In this document: positions 1 to 5,789 of the stretch, in pieces
Layout: each line of letters starts with the position of its first letter
How positions within the stretch are numbered: position 1 is the stretch's first letter
IMG/VR virus record: IMGVR_UViG_3300045136_000889
Coordinates: 1-26,173 of that record
Length of the DNA stretch: 26,173 nt
Direction: 5' to 3' (one strand)
DNA from: a virus
Position numbers and translations under genes: made by a program
Notes under the pieces: model-generated
The model's input: only the letters and a program-made list of their open reading frames with translations
Told to the model about the DNA's origin: nothing
Databases searched by the model: none

Positions 1-240
1 GTTTGCGTAACTCAGGTTCGCGTTACTCAGGTTTGCGTTACTCAGGTTTGCGCAACTCAGGTTTGCGTAACTCAGGTCTGCGTCACTCAGGTTTGCGTAA
101 CTCAGGTCCGCGTCTCTCAGGTCCGCGCCTCTCAGGTTCGCGTCTCTCAGGTTCGCGTCTCTCAGGTCCGCGCCTCTCAGGTTCGCGTCTCTCAGGTTCG
201 CGTTACTCAGGTTTGCGTCACTCAGGTTTGCGCAAACCAA
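1..240. repeat. 15-bp tandem repeat array inside the pentapeptide gene
   Basis: About fifteen direct copies of a 15-bp unit (consensus on plus strand GTTTGCGTAACTCAG, with variation mainly at positions 4 to 5 and 9 to 11) lie head to tail. Each unit encodes one pentapeptide on the minus strand. The unit length, absence of spacers and coding explanation rule out CRISPR. Nearly identical neighbouring units suggest expansion by slippage or unequal recombination. Confidence 0.9.
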
Positions 241-300
241 AGAATCCGCACTAACCGTTTTTATCACTTCTCCTGTGTATCGGTTTTTTATTTCGATCAT
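1..300 (-). CDS. Pentapeptide-repeat protein, partial (C-terminus beyond window)
   Basis: Reading the minus strand from the ATG at 300 gives an open frame to the window edge (100 codons, no stop). It starts MIEIKNRYTGEVIKTV and from about residue 24 becomes A(N/D)Lxx pentapeptide repeats (ANLSD, ANLSN, ANLRD, ADLRG and so on), about 15 copies. Such repeats fold into a right-handed quadrilateral beta-helix. Known members include DNA-mimicking gyrase protectors, but the function of short phage versions is mostly unknown. AGGAG lies 5 nt before the ATG. The gene is 16 bp downstream of the 182-residue gene and probably in its operon. The plus-strand reading of the same DNA gives a low-complexity RxSGx peptide without a start signal and is a shadow. 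The pentapeptide identity is seen directly; the biochemical role is not assignable. Confidence 0.9.
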   Translation of the reverse strand, partial: MIEIKNRYTGEVIKTVSADSLVCANLSDANLSNANLRDANLRGADLRDANLRDANLRGADLRDADLSYANLSDADLSYANLSCANLSNANLSNANLSYAN

Positions 301-316
301 TTTTTCTCCTATTTTG

Positions 317-865
317 TTACCGCGAAAAATGTTTCGCTTGCATGAGCTCGCCGGCATGTTTCCGCGCGCCGTCCGGGTTATTCCAAAACCGCGCGCCGTC
401 CGAACAATACCATGCTTGATAACACTGGGAAACGGATCCGTCCTCATTCTCCCACTTGGACGCGATAGCGAATTCCGGGTAAGACGGTAAAAATAATTCA
501 TACGTCACGTCTTTCCGCAAAGCATAGTCAAACGTTTGGGCGAGGTATTCCTTAACATCGTTGCGATTCGGACCAGTGATCCGAAGAGTGAAATCGAATT
601 GTAGGGACGGTTTGACAATGATCGTGTGGTCTGTATAACCGTCCCAAAAGCCGTTTTCGTTCATGTGATGGAAAGAGGTATACAGAATTAATTTGTCGGC
701 ATGGGACACAGATAGATCAATTTTTGCATCGGGGATTAGACTCACCAAACGATTAATTGTTTCTGTATGTTTGACGAACCATTCGGAATTACCCGATTTT
801 TCGCAGTTTAGCCTAGCGCACACTAGGCCGGCGAGCTCTTTGTAAAGGATTCGAGGGTAATACAT
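317..865 (-). CDS. Hypothetical protein, 182 aa
   Basis: No family is recognised. The protein is soluble in appearance, with no signal peptide or membrane segment, and has an aromatic-rich C-terminal half (SQCYQAWYCSDGARFW). AGAGG precedes the ATG by about 7 nt. The ATG shares one base with the stop of the upstream 62-residue gene (TAATG), which indicates translational coupling. It is the middle gene of a three-gene minus-strand operon driven by the promoter at 1099-1127. An early or accessory phage role is inferred from position only. Confidence 0.75.
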   Translation of the reverse strand: MYYPRILYKELAGLVCARLNCEKSGNSEWFVKHTETINRLVSLIPDAKIDLSVSHADKLILYTSFHHMNENGFWDGYTDHTIIVKPSLQFDFTLRITGPNRNDVKEYLAQTFDYALRKDVTYELFLPSYPEFAIASKWENEDGSVSQCYQAWYCSDGARFWNNPDGARKHAGELMQAKHFSR

Positions 866-1053
866 TAGCGCACCTCTTCTTTGAAAGAAGCGAGGCAGTT
901 ATTGATTGTCTGTAGGGTTTCGTCGAACAGTTTTTCAGGAGACCAAACCCAACAAACATTCCCATTAATTACGTGTTCGCGCATGTGGAGCAGGATCCGT
1001 TCTCCGTCCGCGCGAGTTAATTTTCTTTTGGGAAACCTAGGTGTGTATGTCAT
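865..1053 (-). CDS. Hypothetical protein, 62 aa
   Basis: First gene of the minus-strand operon. GGGAGG lies just upstream of the ATG at 1053, and a good promoter lies about 45 to 75 bp further upstream, so the start is well supported. The N-terminus is basic (PRFPKRKLTRADGERILLHM). The rest (NGNVCWVWSPEKLFDETLQTI) has no motif I recognise. Its stop overlaps the next gene's ATG by one base. Function unknown. Confidence 0.7.
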   Translation of the reverse strand: MTYTPRFPKRKLTRADGERILLHMREHVINGNVCWVWSPEKLFDETLQTINNCLASFKEEVR

Positions 1054-1098
1054 TTTTCCTCCCGCTATTAGGGTAGCGTGCCCGTAAGAGATAGCTAG

Positions 1099-1127
1099 AG
1101 TATGCGCGTGCTAATAATAAGTGTCAA
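1099..1127 (-). promoter_or_regulatory. Sigma70-type promoter for the minus-strand operon
   Basis: On the minus strand TTGACA (plus coordinates 1122-1127) is followed after exactly 17 bp by CATACT (1099-1104), matching four of six -10 positions. It points at the 62-residue gene starting at 1053 and is divergent from the promoter at 1170-1198. Confidence 0.65.
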
Positions 1128-1169
1128 GAATAAAATCCGCACGGGACAAAAATAAAACACACAAAAAGA

Positions 1170-1198
1170 TTGACAAACGGCACGATACGTGCTAGGCT
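1170..1198 (+). promoter_or_regulatory. Sigma70-type promoter driving rightward genes
   Basis: TTGACA at 1170-1175, a 17-bp spacer and TAGGCT at 1193-1198 preceded by TGC (an extended -10 TGn). The -35 box is perfect and the -10 box weaker. It would drive the 67-residue gene at 1284 and possibly the HNH region beyond. A short inverted repeat (CAGTT caca AACTG, 1227-1240) lies in the leader and could be an operator or hairpin. Confidence 0.6.
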
Positions 1199-1283
1199 TA
1201 AATCAGGTAAAAAGTACAGAGAAAACCAGTTCACAAACTGAACAGGATACGCGGCACAAAAAACCGCACGAGACAAACCAACA

Positions 1284-1487
1284 ATGAAGAATGAAAGCGG
1301 AGCAGGATACGGGAAGAGAAACTTAAGAGCCATACTCGCAAGGGAAGTATGTAAGGAATTGACGGACCCCACGCTAAACCTGACCCCTGAACAGAAAATG
1401 GAGCGAATGAAACTGCTAGAGACATTGACCAGGGGGAAAGGGAATAAGCCTAGACAGCGGAAGGTTAAGAGCTTGTTTGGAGTCTGA
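1284..1487 (+). CDS. Small basic hypothetical protein, 67 aa
   Basis: Begins MKNESGAGYGKRNLRA, has a helical middle (LTPEQKMERMKLLETL) and a basic tail (GNKPRQRKVKSLFGV). It is the first gene downstream of the promoter at 1170. No clear Shine-Dalgarno precedes the ATG, which lowers confidence. Hydrophobic minus-strand frames over the same bases lack start signals. The basic character would fit a small nucleic-acid-binding protein, but no domain is recognised. Confidence 0.55.
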   Translation: MKNESGAGYGKRNLRAILAREVCKELTDPTLNLTPEQKMERMKLLETLTRGKGNKPRQRKVKSLFGV

Positions 1488-1931
1488 GATTTGATCCGAG
1501 ACATTGGCCGAAACGAAACAGATTGTAAGTTATTGAAAATAGGGAAAGGCGAAAGAGGACACGCGGCGAATGCCTTTCTAAGCGCCGGCTTTTTCGTTGT
1601 TTCTGATGTTTCAGTCATAGGTTGCTATCTTGCCCTATCTTGCCCAAAACAGAGCTAAGTCTTGTGTTATCATAGCAAGTGGGAATCCTGGAAAGATAAC
1701 ACATCGGCAAAGATCCCGAACCCCATCGAATAGCGTACCAGCCCGTACACGCACGGGAAAACGTGATAAGTCTTTCTTTGTCTGCAGGATAGCGGCACAT
1801 AGCAAGAGACCAGGCAGAAAATATTCCGAGTAGGGGACCCTATTTCAGCCCAGCCGAGCCGAGGGGTGGGACCCCAAAGACGAGGCTCAGCATGAGAGTA
1901 AGGTTCACCCTCCTCTCTCCCTTTCCGAACA
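1488..1931 (+). other. Gene-free, hairpin-rich interval upstream of the HNH nuclease
   Basis: No convincing gene lies here. The following can be seen in order. A CGGCG/CGCCG stem followed by TTTTT (about 1563-1600) could be a weak terminator. TATCTTGCCC occurs twice in tandem (around 1626-1646). TGTGTTATC pairs perfectly with GATAACACA across about 25 nt (around 1663-1705). CATAGCAAG occurs twice (near 1673 and 1797). There are hairpins CCCGT/ACGGG (near 1743-1759), TCTGC/GCAGA (near 1782-1820), TAGG/CCTA (near 1832-1843) and GGGGT/ACCCC nested inside GAGCC/GGCTC (near 1855-1887). The density of pairings suggests a structured leader or non-coding RNA. No known family was recognised. Confidence 0.45.
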
Positions 1932-1939
1932 ATGAGTGA
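1892..1939 (+). CDS. Possible leader peptide (15 aa) overlapping the HNH gene
   Basis: An ATG at 1892 preceded by GAGG with a 6-nt gap encodes MRVRFTLLSPFPNNE and stops with TGA at 1937-1939, overlapping the HNH start ATG (1932) in another frame. The HNH gene has no Shine-Dalgarno of its own, so ribosomes ending this peptide could restart there. This is inference from spacing only; the peptide is too short to test by composition. Confidence 0.3.
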   Translation: MRVRFTLLSPFPNNE

Positions 1940-2219
1940 ACTGAACAGGTATCTGAACAAAACATACGCCCTATCGGAAAAAGAATACGAACTCATGCTT
2001 GATGAGCAGGCCGGAGTTTGCGCGATTTGCAAACGCGAGAATCCCTCCGGGGAGCGTCTTTCGGTGGATCACGACCACACGACAAATGATGTTCGTGGGC
2101 TGCTTTGCCGGAAGTGCAATGCCGCGCTGGGGCAGGTGGATGATAGCGTGGAGATCCTTATGGAGATGGCCGCGTATTTGAAACGGTTTGGCCGCACTGA
2201 GCGGGGTAATACAGGATAA
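1932..2219 (+). CDS. HNH endonuclease, recombination endonuclease VII-like
   Basis: A 95-residue protein with the endonuclease VII pattern: CAIC (Cys30, Cys33), DHDH (46-49), then a second zinc pair CRKC (Cys59, Cys62) followed by NAALG. In this family the four cysteines bind structural zinc and the His/Asp cluster binds the catalytic metal. T4 endonuclease VII resolves branched DNA before packaging, but many small relatives are free-standing homing or nicking enzymes. The length fits a minimal single-domain member. It follows the structured non-coding interval and may be translationally coupled to a leader peptide. Family is confident from the motif; substrate is unknown. Confidence 0.88.
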   Translation: MSELNRYLNKTYALSEKEYELMLDEQAGVCAICKRENPSGERLSVDHDHTTNDVRGLLCRKCNAALGQVDDSVEILMEMAAYLKRFGRTERGNTG

Positions 2220-2222
2220 GAA

Positions 2223-2242
2223 GTGAACAGGTGGTTGTTCAC
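2223..2242. promoter_or_regulatory. Inverted repeat GTGAACA-6-TGTTCAC, possible operator
   Basis: GTGAACA (2223-2229) and TGTTCAC (2236-2242) form a perfect 7-bp inverted repeat with a 6-bp centre at the start of the 103-residue gene. The same half-sites recur as TGTTCAC tct GTGAACA at 20646-20662. The related word TGAACAG is concentrated at 1239-2270. A repressor site or RNA hairpin are both possible. Confidence 0.35.
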
Positions 2243-2534
2243 ACGAGCAACTGAACAGGGAGTGAACAGAACGATGCTTCAAGAGATCTATCAACCAGTC
2301 AGAACGCCAAGTCTTCATCGGTTTACTTGCCTAGCCAGTGGTGCGCGAGTGGAGGTTGCTTTTGGGGTGATGGAGCCTACCTGTACGCTCCTCAACCGAA
2401 GTCGCAAGTTGGTTCGGGTTACGCATCGCGGACAGGTTTATTTTTTGGAGCCGCAGAAGTCTGTGACGTTCGGTTGGGACTGGAATGAGCCTTATCCCGA
2501 GATCGATTCTCTGAACAACGGGGTGCCGGCATGA
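2223..2534 (+). CDS. Hypothetical protein, up to 103 aa
   Basis: Three in-frame starts are possible: GTG 2223 (AGGA 6 nt upstream), GTG 2262 and ATG 2274 (AGGGAG 11 nt upstream). The first extends the protein across an inverted repeat GTGAACA/TGTTCAC at 2223-2242; if ATG 2274 is used, that repeat lies in the leader. The body (HRFTCLASGARVEVAFGV, VRVTHRGQVYFLEPQKSVTF) looks beta-rich and soluble. The stop overlaps the next ATG by 4 bp (ATGA). No family recognised. Confidence 0.65.
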   Translation: MNRWLFTRATEQGVNRTMLQEIYQPVRTPSLHRFTCLASGARVEVAFGVMEPTCTLLNRSRKLVRVTHRGQVYFLEPQKSVTFGWDWNEPYPEIDSLNNGVPA

Positions 2535-2806
2535 AGCCGACGAATCGGATGATTCATTTCAAGGATGGCCAGTCCCGACTAGGGTTCCAGGTCATGCTGG
2601 ATGACGAGGGAGTGGAGTTTGTGCATTGGCGCGGAGCGTGGACACATCCTTCCGAAGTTCCCCTGCCGCGTTCTCACGAGGATATGATCGGAGCGGAGGC
2701 AGCGCCTCGGCGGATTCCGACAACACATGTCCAGCCGAATGCCCTGGACGGGGTAGCGGCGTTTATTCCCACTACCGCGAAACAGCGCGAGGTTCCAGTC
2801 GCATAA
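2531..2806 (+). CDS. Hypothetical protein, 91 aa
   Basis: Starts MKPTNRMIHFKDGQSRLGFQ and overlaps the preceding gene by 4 bp, indicating coupling. The N-terminal half (HFKDGQSRLGFQVMLDDEGVEFVHWRG) could be a small beta-sheet domain. The C-terminal part is proline-rich and probably disordered. No cysteine clusters, signal peptide or membrane segment. Function unknown. Confidence 0.65.
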   Translation: MKPTNRMIHFKDGQSRLGFQVMLDDEGVEFVHWRGAWTHPSEVPLPRSHEDMIGAEAAPRRIPTTHVQPNALDGVAAFIPTTAKQREVPVA

Positions 2807-2889
2807 AAAATTATAAAAAGCGAGCACAGGGACCCTATCCGAGTTTCTTTTTAGTTGGGCCGAGGCGGACCCCGAGAGGAGCAAAAGTA

Positions 2890-3390
2890 GTGTGGGATTA
2901 CAGCAAGTGTGAGCAATTTCGATACGGCGGGGATGATGTTACCTATCGTAAAGCCTCGGATTTTTTGGGGGATTGCGCTGTAGAGGACTGGGGTTGCGGA
3001 ACCGCATGGGCGCGTCAGTTTTTCAAGAATTACAAGGGTGTCGATTGGGCACCGGGGTTTGCCGATATAGTGGCGGACCTGAGAACGCACAAAACGCAGA
3101 CGGACGGGATCCTGCTTCGTCACGTCCTCGAACATAATTATGATTGGGAGAAAATTCTCCAGAACGCTCTGCAGTCCTCCAAGAAACTCTGTCTGATTAT
3201 TTTCACGCCTTTTCAAGAAACGACCCGTGAGATTGTATTTAATCACGGAGTCGATGTGCCGGATATCGGTTTCAAGAAGGAAGACCTCACTCGATTTTTT
3301 CCGAACTGGACCGAAGAAACCTTACAGACCGCCACTCAGTACAATACCGAAACTATTTTTTATATCAACACCGATGGCATCACAAATTAA
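2890..3390 (+). CDS. SAM-dependent methyltransferase-like protein, 166 aa
   Basis: The most likely start is GTG 2890, with AGAGGAG 8 nt upstream; the frame is open further 5' but that part overlaps the previous gene and reads as nonsense. The protein begins MWDYSKCEQF. It contains VEDWGCGTAWA, a class I SAM-binding motif I (E/DxGCGxG-like), followed by GVDWAP and later DGILLRHVLEHNYDWEKIL, which resembles the LxHVLEH segment of Methyltransf_11/25-type enzymes. The fold assignment is reasonable; the substrate is unknown. The protein is short compared with usual 200 to 250 residue enzymes. The 83-bp gap upstream holds an AT-rich stretch and a GC-rich element resembling one near 1830-1890. Confidence 0.75.
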   Translation: MWDYSKCEQFRYGGDDVTYRKASDFLGDCAVEDWGCGTAWARQFFKNYKGVDWAPGFADIVADLRTHKTQTDGILLRHVLEHNYDWEKILQNALQSSKKLCLIIFTPFQETTREIVFNHGVDVPDIGFKKEDLTRFFPNWTEETLQTATQYNTETIFYINTDGITN

Positions 3391-3622
3391 ATACGGAACA
3401 CCGAGCGCGGATTATTGCGTTGTCGATAACAGCGCCGCCCCGACCTACCCCAGTTTGTCTGCAGGCACCAGTCTTGGTTACGACACTACCTGGCCGGGGT
3501 CCCAGACTCAGGATTCCAACCCTTTTTCGAACGGTACGATTCCCGACGCTGTGAACTCCAGCACCGTCATTCTGAATAACTCATATCAATCGACGCGGCT
3601 CCTTTACAAGAACCCGGCGTAA
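3374..3622 (+). CDS. Small hypothetical protein, 82 aa
   Basis: Starts MASQIKYGTPSADYCVV and ends LLYKNPA. It overlaps the methyltransferase-like gene by 17 bp and has no clear Shine-Dalgarno. Composition is rich in Ser, Thr, Asn and Pro with almost no charge, like the other small proteins at 3639, 4633 and 23644-24680, and unlike cytoplasmic enzymes. A virion-associated role is possible but unproven. Confidence 0.65.
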   Translation: MASQIKYGTPSADYCVVDNSAAPTYPSLSAGTSLGYDTTWPGSQTQDSNPFSNGTIPDAVNSSTVILNNSYQSTRLLYKNPA

Positions 3623-3638
3623 AACAGGAGAAATATAA

Positions 3639-3860
3639 ATGGCTCAGTACAATATTTCTGTCGCCGGAACCGTTATCGGTGTGGTGGACAGTCAGGGTCA
3701 GAACCAGCCTTTCAGTTCGGCGCACAAACCGTATCCAATTTCTCAGTCGGTTTCTCCGATGGGGAACGGAAGCGGATCGGGTGCGGGTGTGCCTGGTTCC
3801 GGTTCGGACGTTTCCAATACGAACTCCACGACTCAGTCTGTGAGCTCCAACAGGGCATAA
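3639..3860 (+). CDS. Small Ser/Gly-rich hypothetical protein, 73 aa
   Basis: AGGAG lies 8 to 9 nt before the ATG. The N-terminus (MAQYNISVAGTVIGVVDSQG) is a likely beta hairpin, and from about residue 44 the protein is a low-complexity Gly/Ser/Asn tail (GNGSGSGAGVPGSGS). Few charged residues. Ends 8 bp before the 180-residue gene, so probably co-transcribed. No family recognised. Confidence 0.7.
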   Translation: MAQYNISVAGTVIGVVDSQGQNQPFSSAHKPYPISQSVSPMGNGSGSGAGVPGSGSDVSNTNSTTQSVSSNRA

Positions 3861-3868
3861 GGAGCAAC

Positions 3869-4411
3869 ATGGCGAAACTCAGCACCGAGAAACGAAAGAA
3901 ACTGAAATCCAGTTCGTTTGTTTTCCCAGAAGACCGCTCCTACCCGATCAACGACATCGAGCATGGCCGGAAAGCCCTGCAACTTGGGAAGAAAGCTCAG
4001 AACGCCGGAAATCTTTCCGCTTCGGACTATGCGACGATCAAGCGCAAGGTTCACGCCAAATACCCGACTATAGGGTCGATGAAAACGGGCGGGGTCATTC
4101 CCGAAACTGGAAATTATTTAATGCATGAAGGGGAGCAGGTGATTCCTGCTCCAAAAACAAGAACTGCGAGTCGAGACATGAACGGAAACAATTGTCCGGT
4201 GCTGGGTACCGGGGAAAAAGAATCGGATCACGCTCACGTGTCAAAAAGCACTCCGATGGATCTTAAACGGAAAGAACTCCAGAACGATCCGATGTATCAA
4301 ACCAAATCCGAGTCTGATCTGAACGCTAAGAGAGAAGAAAACACGCGCAAAGCTCGGCAGGAAGGCCACGTTCGTCCTCTTGGCGGCGGTGTGGCGAAGA
4401 AGGCTATGTAG
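3869..4411 (+). CDS. Phage protein with DUF6582-like N-terminus and GSMKxGG module, 180 aa
   Basis: Residues 5 to 65 (LSTEKRKKLKSSSFVFPEDR, SYPINDIEHGRKAL, HAKYP) match the short 'L...FAFPe.R.YPI.d..HaR.Al...KYP' pattern seen in many phage proteins and grouped as DUF6582. Residues 69 to 93 carry GSMKTGG, then TGNYLMHEGE and QVIPA, a module repeated with identical spacing in the 203-residue protein at 9548. The C-terminal half is charged, rich in Lys/Glu and probably disordered. GGAG sits 5 to 6 nt before the ATG. Function unknown; the module similarity is seen directly, the DUF name is from memory. Confidence 0.8.
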   Translation: MAKLSTEKRKKLKSSSFVFPEDRSYPINDIEHGRKALQLGKKAQNAGNLSASDYATIKRKVHAKYPTIGSMKTGGVIPETGNYLMHEGEQVIPAPKTRTASRDMNGNNCPVLGTGEKESDHAHVSKSTPMDLKRKELQNDPMYQTKSESDLNAKREENTRKARQEGHVRPLGGGVAKKAM

Positions 4412-4412
4412 C

Positions 4413-4604
4413 ATGGCGGTTTCGGACAAACTCGTTTTGGTTCCCGACCGATGCGACGGCTGTGTCTATTTTTTATCACAGGTGTCTTCGGAAGAACCGG
4501 AGAAAGGGCTGTGTCGCAGATACCCACCGGTCGGGCAGTGGCCGTATAACCACTTCCCCACAGTCCAGACTACTGAGTGGTGCGGAGAATACAAGAAAGC
4601 GTAG
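4413..4604 (+). CDS. Four-cysteine small protein, 63 aa
   Basis: The start ATG 4413 lies one base after the previous stop, giving MAVSDKLVLV; a longer in-frame start would overlap the upstream gene. Cys14, Cys17 (CDGC), Cys34 (GLCRRYPP) and Cys57 (EWCGEYK) form the pattern CxxC-x16-C-x22-C. This is a recurrent small phage or prophage protein that could bind zinc or an iron-sulphur cluster. No enzymatic residues are evident. Probably coupled to the upstream gene. Confidence 0.75.
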   Translation: MAVSDKLVLVPDRCDGCVYFLSQVSSEEPEKGLCRRYPPVGQWPYNHFPTVQTTEWCGEYKKA

Positions 4605-4632
4605 AAATATAGGGCGCAAATAAGGTGCGAAT

Positions 4633-4818
4633 ATGTCAGACGTGCATGTGAATATTTCAAGTGACAAGAGTCGAAATCAGGTGGTTTTCAATAATCCAGG
4701 GGCGCATTTGCTCCCATCGGGAACGGGTGTGGCGATTTCGCAGAACAAGAATGCGGCGGGGAAGGTCATCAGTACGAGCGGCACAATTAACGGTGTTGTG
4801 CACGTGAATCCAGCTTAG
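4633..4818 (+). CDS. Small hypothetical protein, 61 aa
   Basis: Preceded by AAGG 7 nt before the ATG. Sequence MSDVHVNISSDKSRNQVVFN then GAHLLPSGTGVAISQNKNAA and a beta-like C-terminus ending VVHVNPA. The MSD/MAD start, Asn/Gly/Ser-rich composition and NPx ending resemble the proteins at 23644, 23889 and 24231. No family recognised. Confidence 0.7.
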   Translation: MSDVHVNISSDKSRNQVVFNNPGAHLLPSGTGVAISQNKNAAGKVISTSGTINGVVHVNPA

Positions 4819-4854
4819 AAGAAACGTCAGTTTCCAAAGAAAAGGTGAAGAAAA

Positions 4855-5028
4855 ATGCTCCATTTTGCGTTGAAGTATCTGGCAGTGTTGTTCGCAGGCG
4901 GTGTCGCGACGAGTTATGCAGAGTACCGTTTTAAGTATAATCTGTACGAAGACATCAAAGCGATCCCTGCGAAGGTCAAGGGATTGTTCTCCAGAATCAA
5001 GAGTCTATTTCACGGTAAGAAACAGTAG
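4855..5028 (+). CDS. Small membrane protein, 57 aa
   Basis: AAAGGTGAAG precedes ATG 4855. The product begins MLHFALKYLAVLFAGGVATS, a single probable transmembrane helix, followed by a charged cytoplasm-like tail (KAIPAKVKGLFSRIKSLFHG KKQ) that could form an amphipathic helix. Too short for many gene finders but with good start and stop context. It could be a holin-like or membrane-anchoring peptide; that is speculative. It ends directly at the promoter at 5029. Confidence 0.7.
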   Translation: MLHFALKYLAVLFAGGVATSYAEYRFKYNLYEDIKAIPAKVKGLFSRIKSLFHGKKQ

Positions 5029-5057
5029 TTGACAAGAGATACGAACTGTGGTACGAT
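5029..5057 (+). promoter_or_regulatory. Sigma70-type promoter upstream of a gene-free transcript
   Basis: TTGACA at 5029-5034 begins right after a stop codon, followed by a 17-bp spacer and TACGAT at 5052-5057 (four of six). A TATAAT at 5058-5063 overlaps but gives a 23-bp spacer. Transcription would begin near 5064-5070, more than 150 bp before the next reading frame. Confidence 0.65.
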
Positions 5058-5063
5058 TATAAT

Positions 5064-5215
5064 ATCAAATAGGCGAGATGCCGGTGGTTGTGCACAACTT
5101 AAGCCTCTTTGATATCGGCTGATGGTAACCGCCGTAGAGCGACTACCACCATAGCGTGGCGGCTGCTGGAGAAGGGCATCCGGTCTAGAACGCTTCTTCA
5201 GTAATTACTTTTTTT
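5064..5215 (+). ncRNA. Candidate structured small RNA
   Basis: About 150 nt without a reading frame, directly downstream of a good promoter and ending in seven Ts (5209-5215). Pairings visible: GATGCC (5077-5082) with GGCATC (5175-5180) as an outer stem; GGTGGT (5083-5088) with ACCACC (5145-5150); GTTG TGCA CAAC near 5087-5098; CCGCC (5129-5133) with GGCGG (5158-5162). ATGGT (5122-5126) can compete for ACCAT (5147-5151), so alternative folds exist. A GAGAAG/CTTCTT stem (near 5170-5197) precedes the T run by about 11 nt, so the terminator is imperfect. It does not match tRNA, tmRNA, hammerhead or riboswitch consensus that I know. It could also be a long 5' leader for the gene at 5225. Confidence 0.5.
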
Positions 5216-5224
5216 GGGGGGGTC

Positions 5225-5524
5225 TTGCGAACAATTCATCGATCTCACGTGATTGATATAAATACGCAACCGAACGGACAGATTTTGTTTGATATCAGCA
5301 CGAGATTCAATCAACCCCTGCTGTCTGGGTTTTCCCAGCAAAATATTGGTGAACAAGCTGTTTTGGAAGTGATGAGGGCGAGAGTCGATCAATTTATGAA
5401 CGAACCGCCTGTTTTTTACGATCCCGCATATGCGGCATCAGGAGACCCTAATGGAAGAAGCATTGTTGATCGGCGGGGACGCCCCCAAACAAGACGCCAA
5501 ATCCGCGATAGCTACGCCGGTTGA
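5225..5524 (+). CDS. Hypothetical protein, 99 aa
   Basis: The likely start is TTG 5225, two bases after a run of G; a GTG at 5249 is the alternative. The product has a beta-like N-terminal half (HVIDINTQPNGQILFDISTR) and an Arg-rich C-terminus that overlaps the next gene by 74 bp in another frame. The overlap and weak start lower confidence. No family recognised. Confidence 0.5.
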   Translation: MRTIHRSHVIDINTQPNGQILFDISTRFNQPLLSGFSQQNIGEQAVLEVMRARVDQFMNEPPVFYDPAYAASGDPNGRSIVDRRGRPQTRRQIRDSYAG

Positions 5525-5789
5525 AATAGTCCGTCTCTCGGTGTTCGGTGAGTTTCCCGACAACACCGCTGTTGAACAAACGCTGAGTTTGCGTCTGCCT
5601 CGGAATGTTCCCGAAGAACAGGCTGTGCTGTTTGTTTGGGATCAAATCTCCAAGCTCGGCGGCCTTACGATCAAGGGTCAACAGGGTGAATATAATTTTT
5701 ATCCACTCGCGGTGTTCAAGCGCCTGACGCTGAAGTTCAACCAGGTGGTTGGTGTCTCCTTGGATCCGTCCGCCACTAGACCGGCATGA
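5451..5789 (+). CDS. Hypothetical protein, 112 aa
   Basis: Start ATG 5451 is chosen over an upstream in-frame ATG because AGGAG lies 6 nt before it. The protein begins MEEALLIGGDAPKQDAKS and has a predicted alpha/beta body (VEIVRLSVFGEFPDN, EEQAVLFVWDQISKLGG). No signal peptide or cysteines. Its stop overlaps the cupin start by 4 bp (ATGA). Unknown role, possibly linked to the downstream sugar cassette by coupling. Confidence 0.7.
   Translation: MEEALLIGGDAPKQDAKSAIATPVEIVRLSVFGEFPDNTAVEQTLSLRLPRNVPEEQAVLFVWDQISKLGGLTIKGQQGEYNFYPLAVFKRLTLKFNQVVGVSLDPSATRPA

Noticed and set aside
1-240. CRISPR-like array or RxSGx repeat protein on the plus strand
   Set aside because: Units are 15 bp with no spacers and are fully explained by pentapeptide codons on the minus strand, which has a proper start and ribosome site.
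1124-1618. Minus-strand frame of 164 residues rich in Phe, Ser and Leu
   Set aside because: No start signal, composition typical of an antisense shadow, and it covers promoters and the plus-strand gene at 1284.
5064-5215. tRNA, tmRNA, hammerhead ribozyme or second group I intron
   Set aside because: No acceptor/T-loop pattern, no GAAA core of a hammerhead, and none of the P3/P7/S elements found in the capsid intron.
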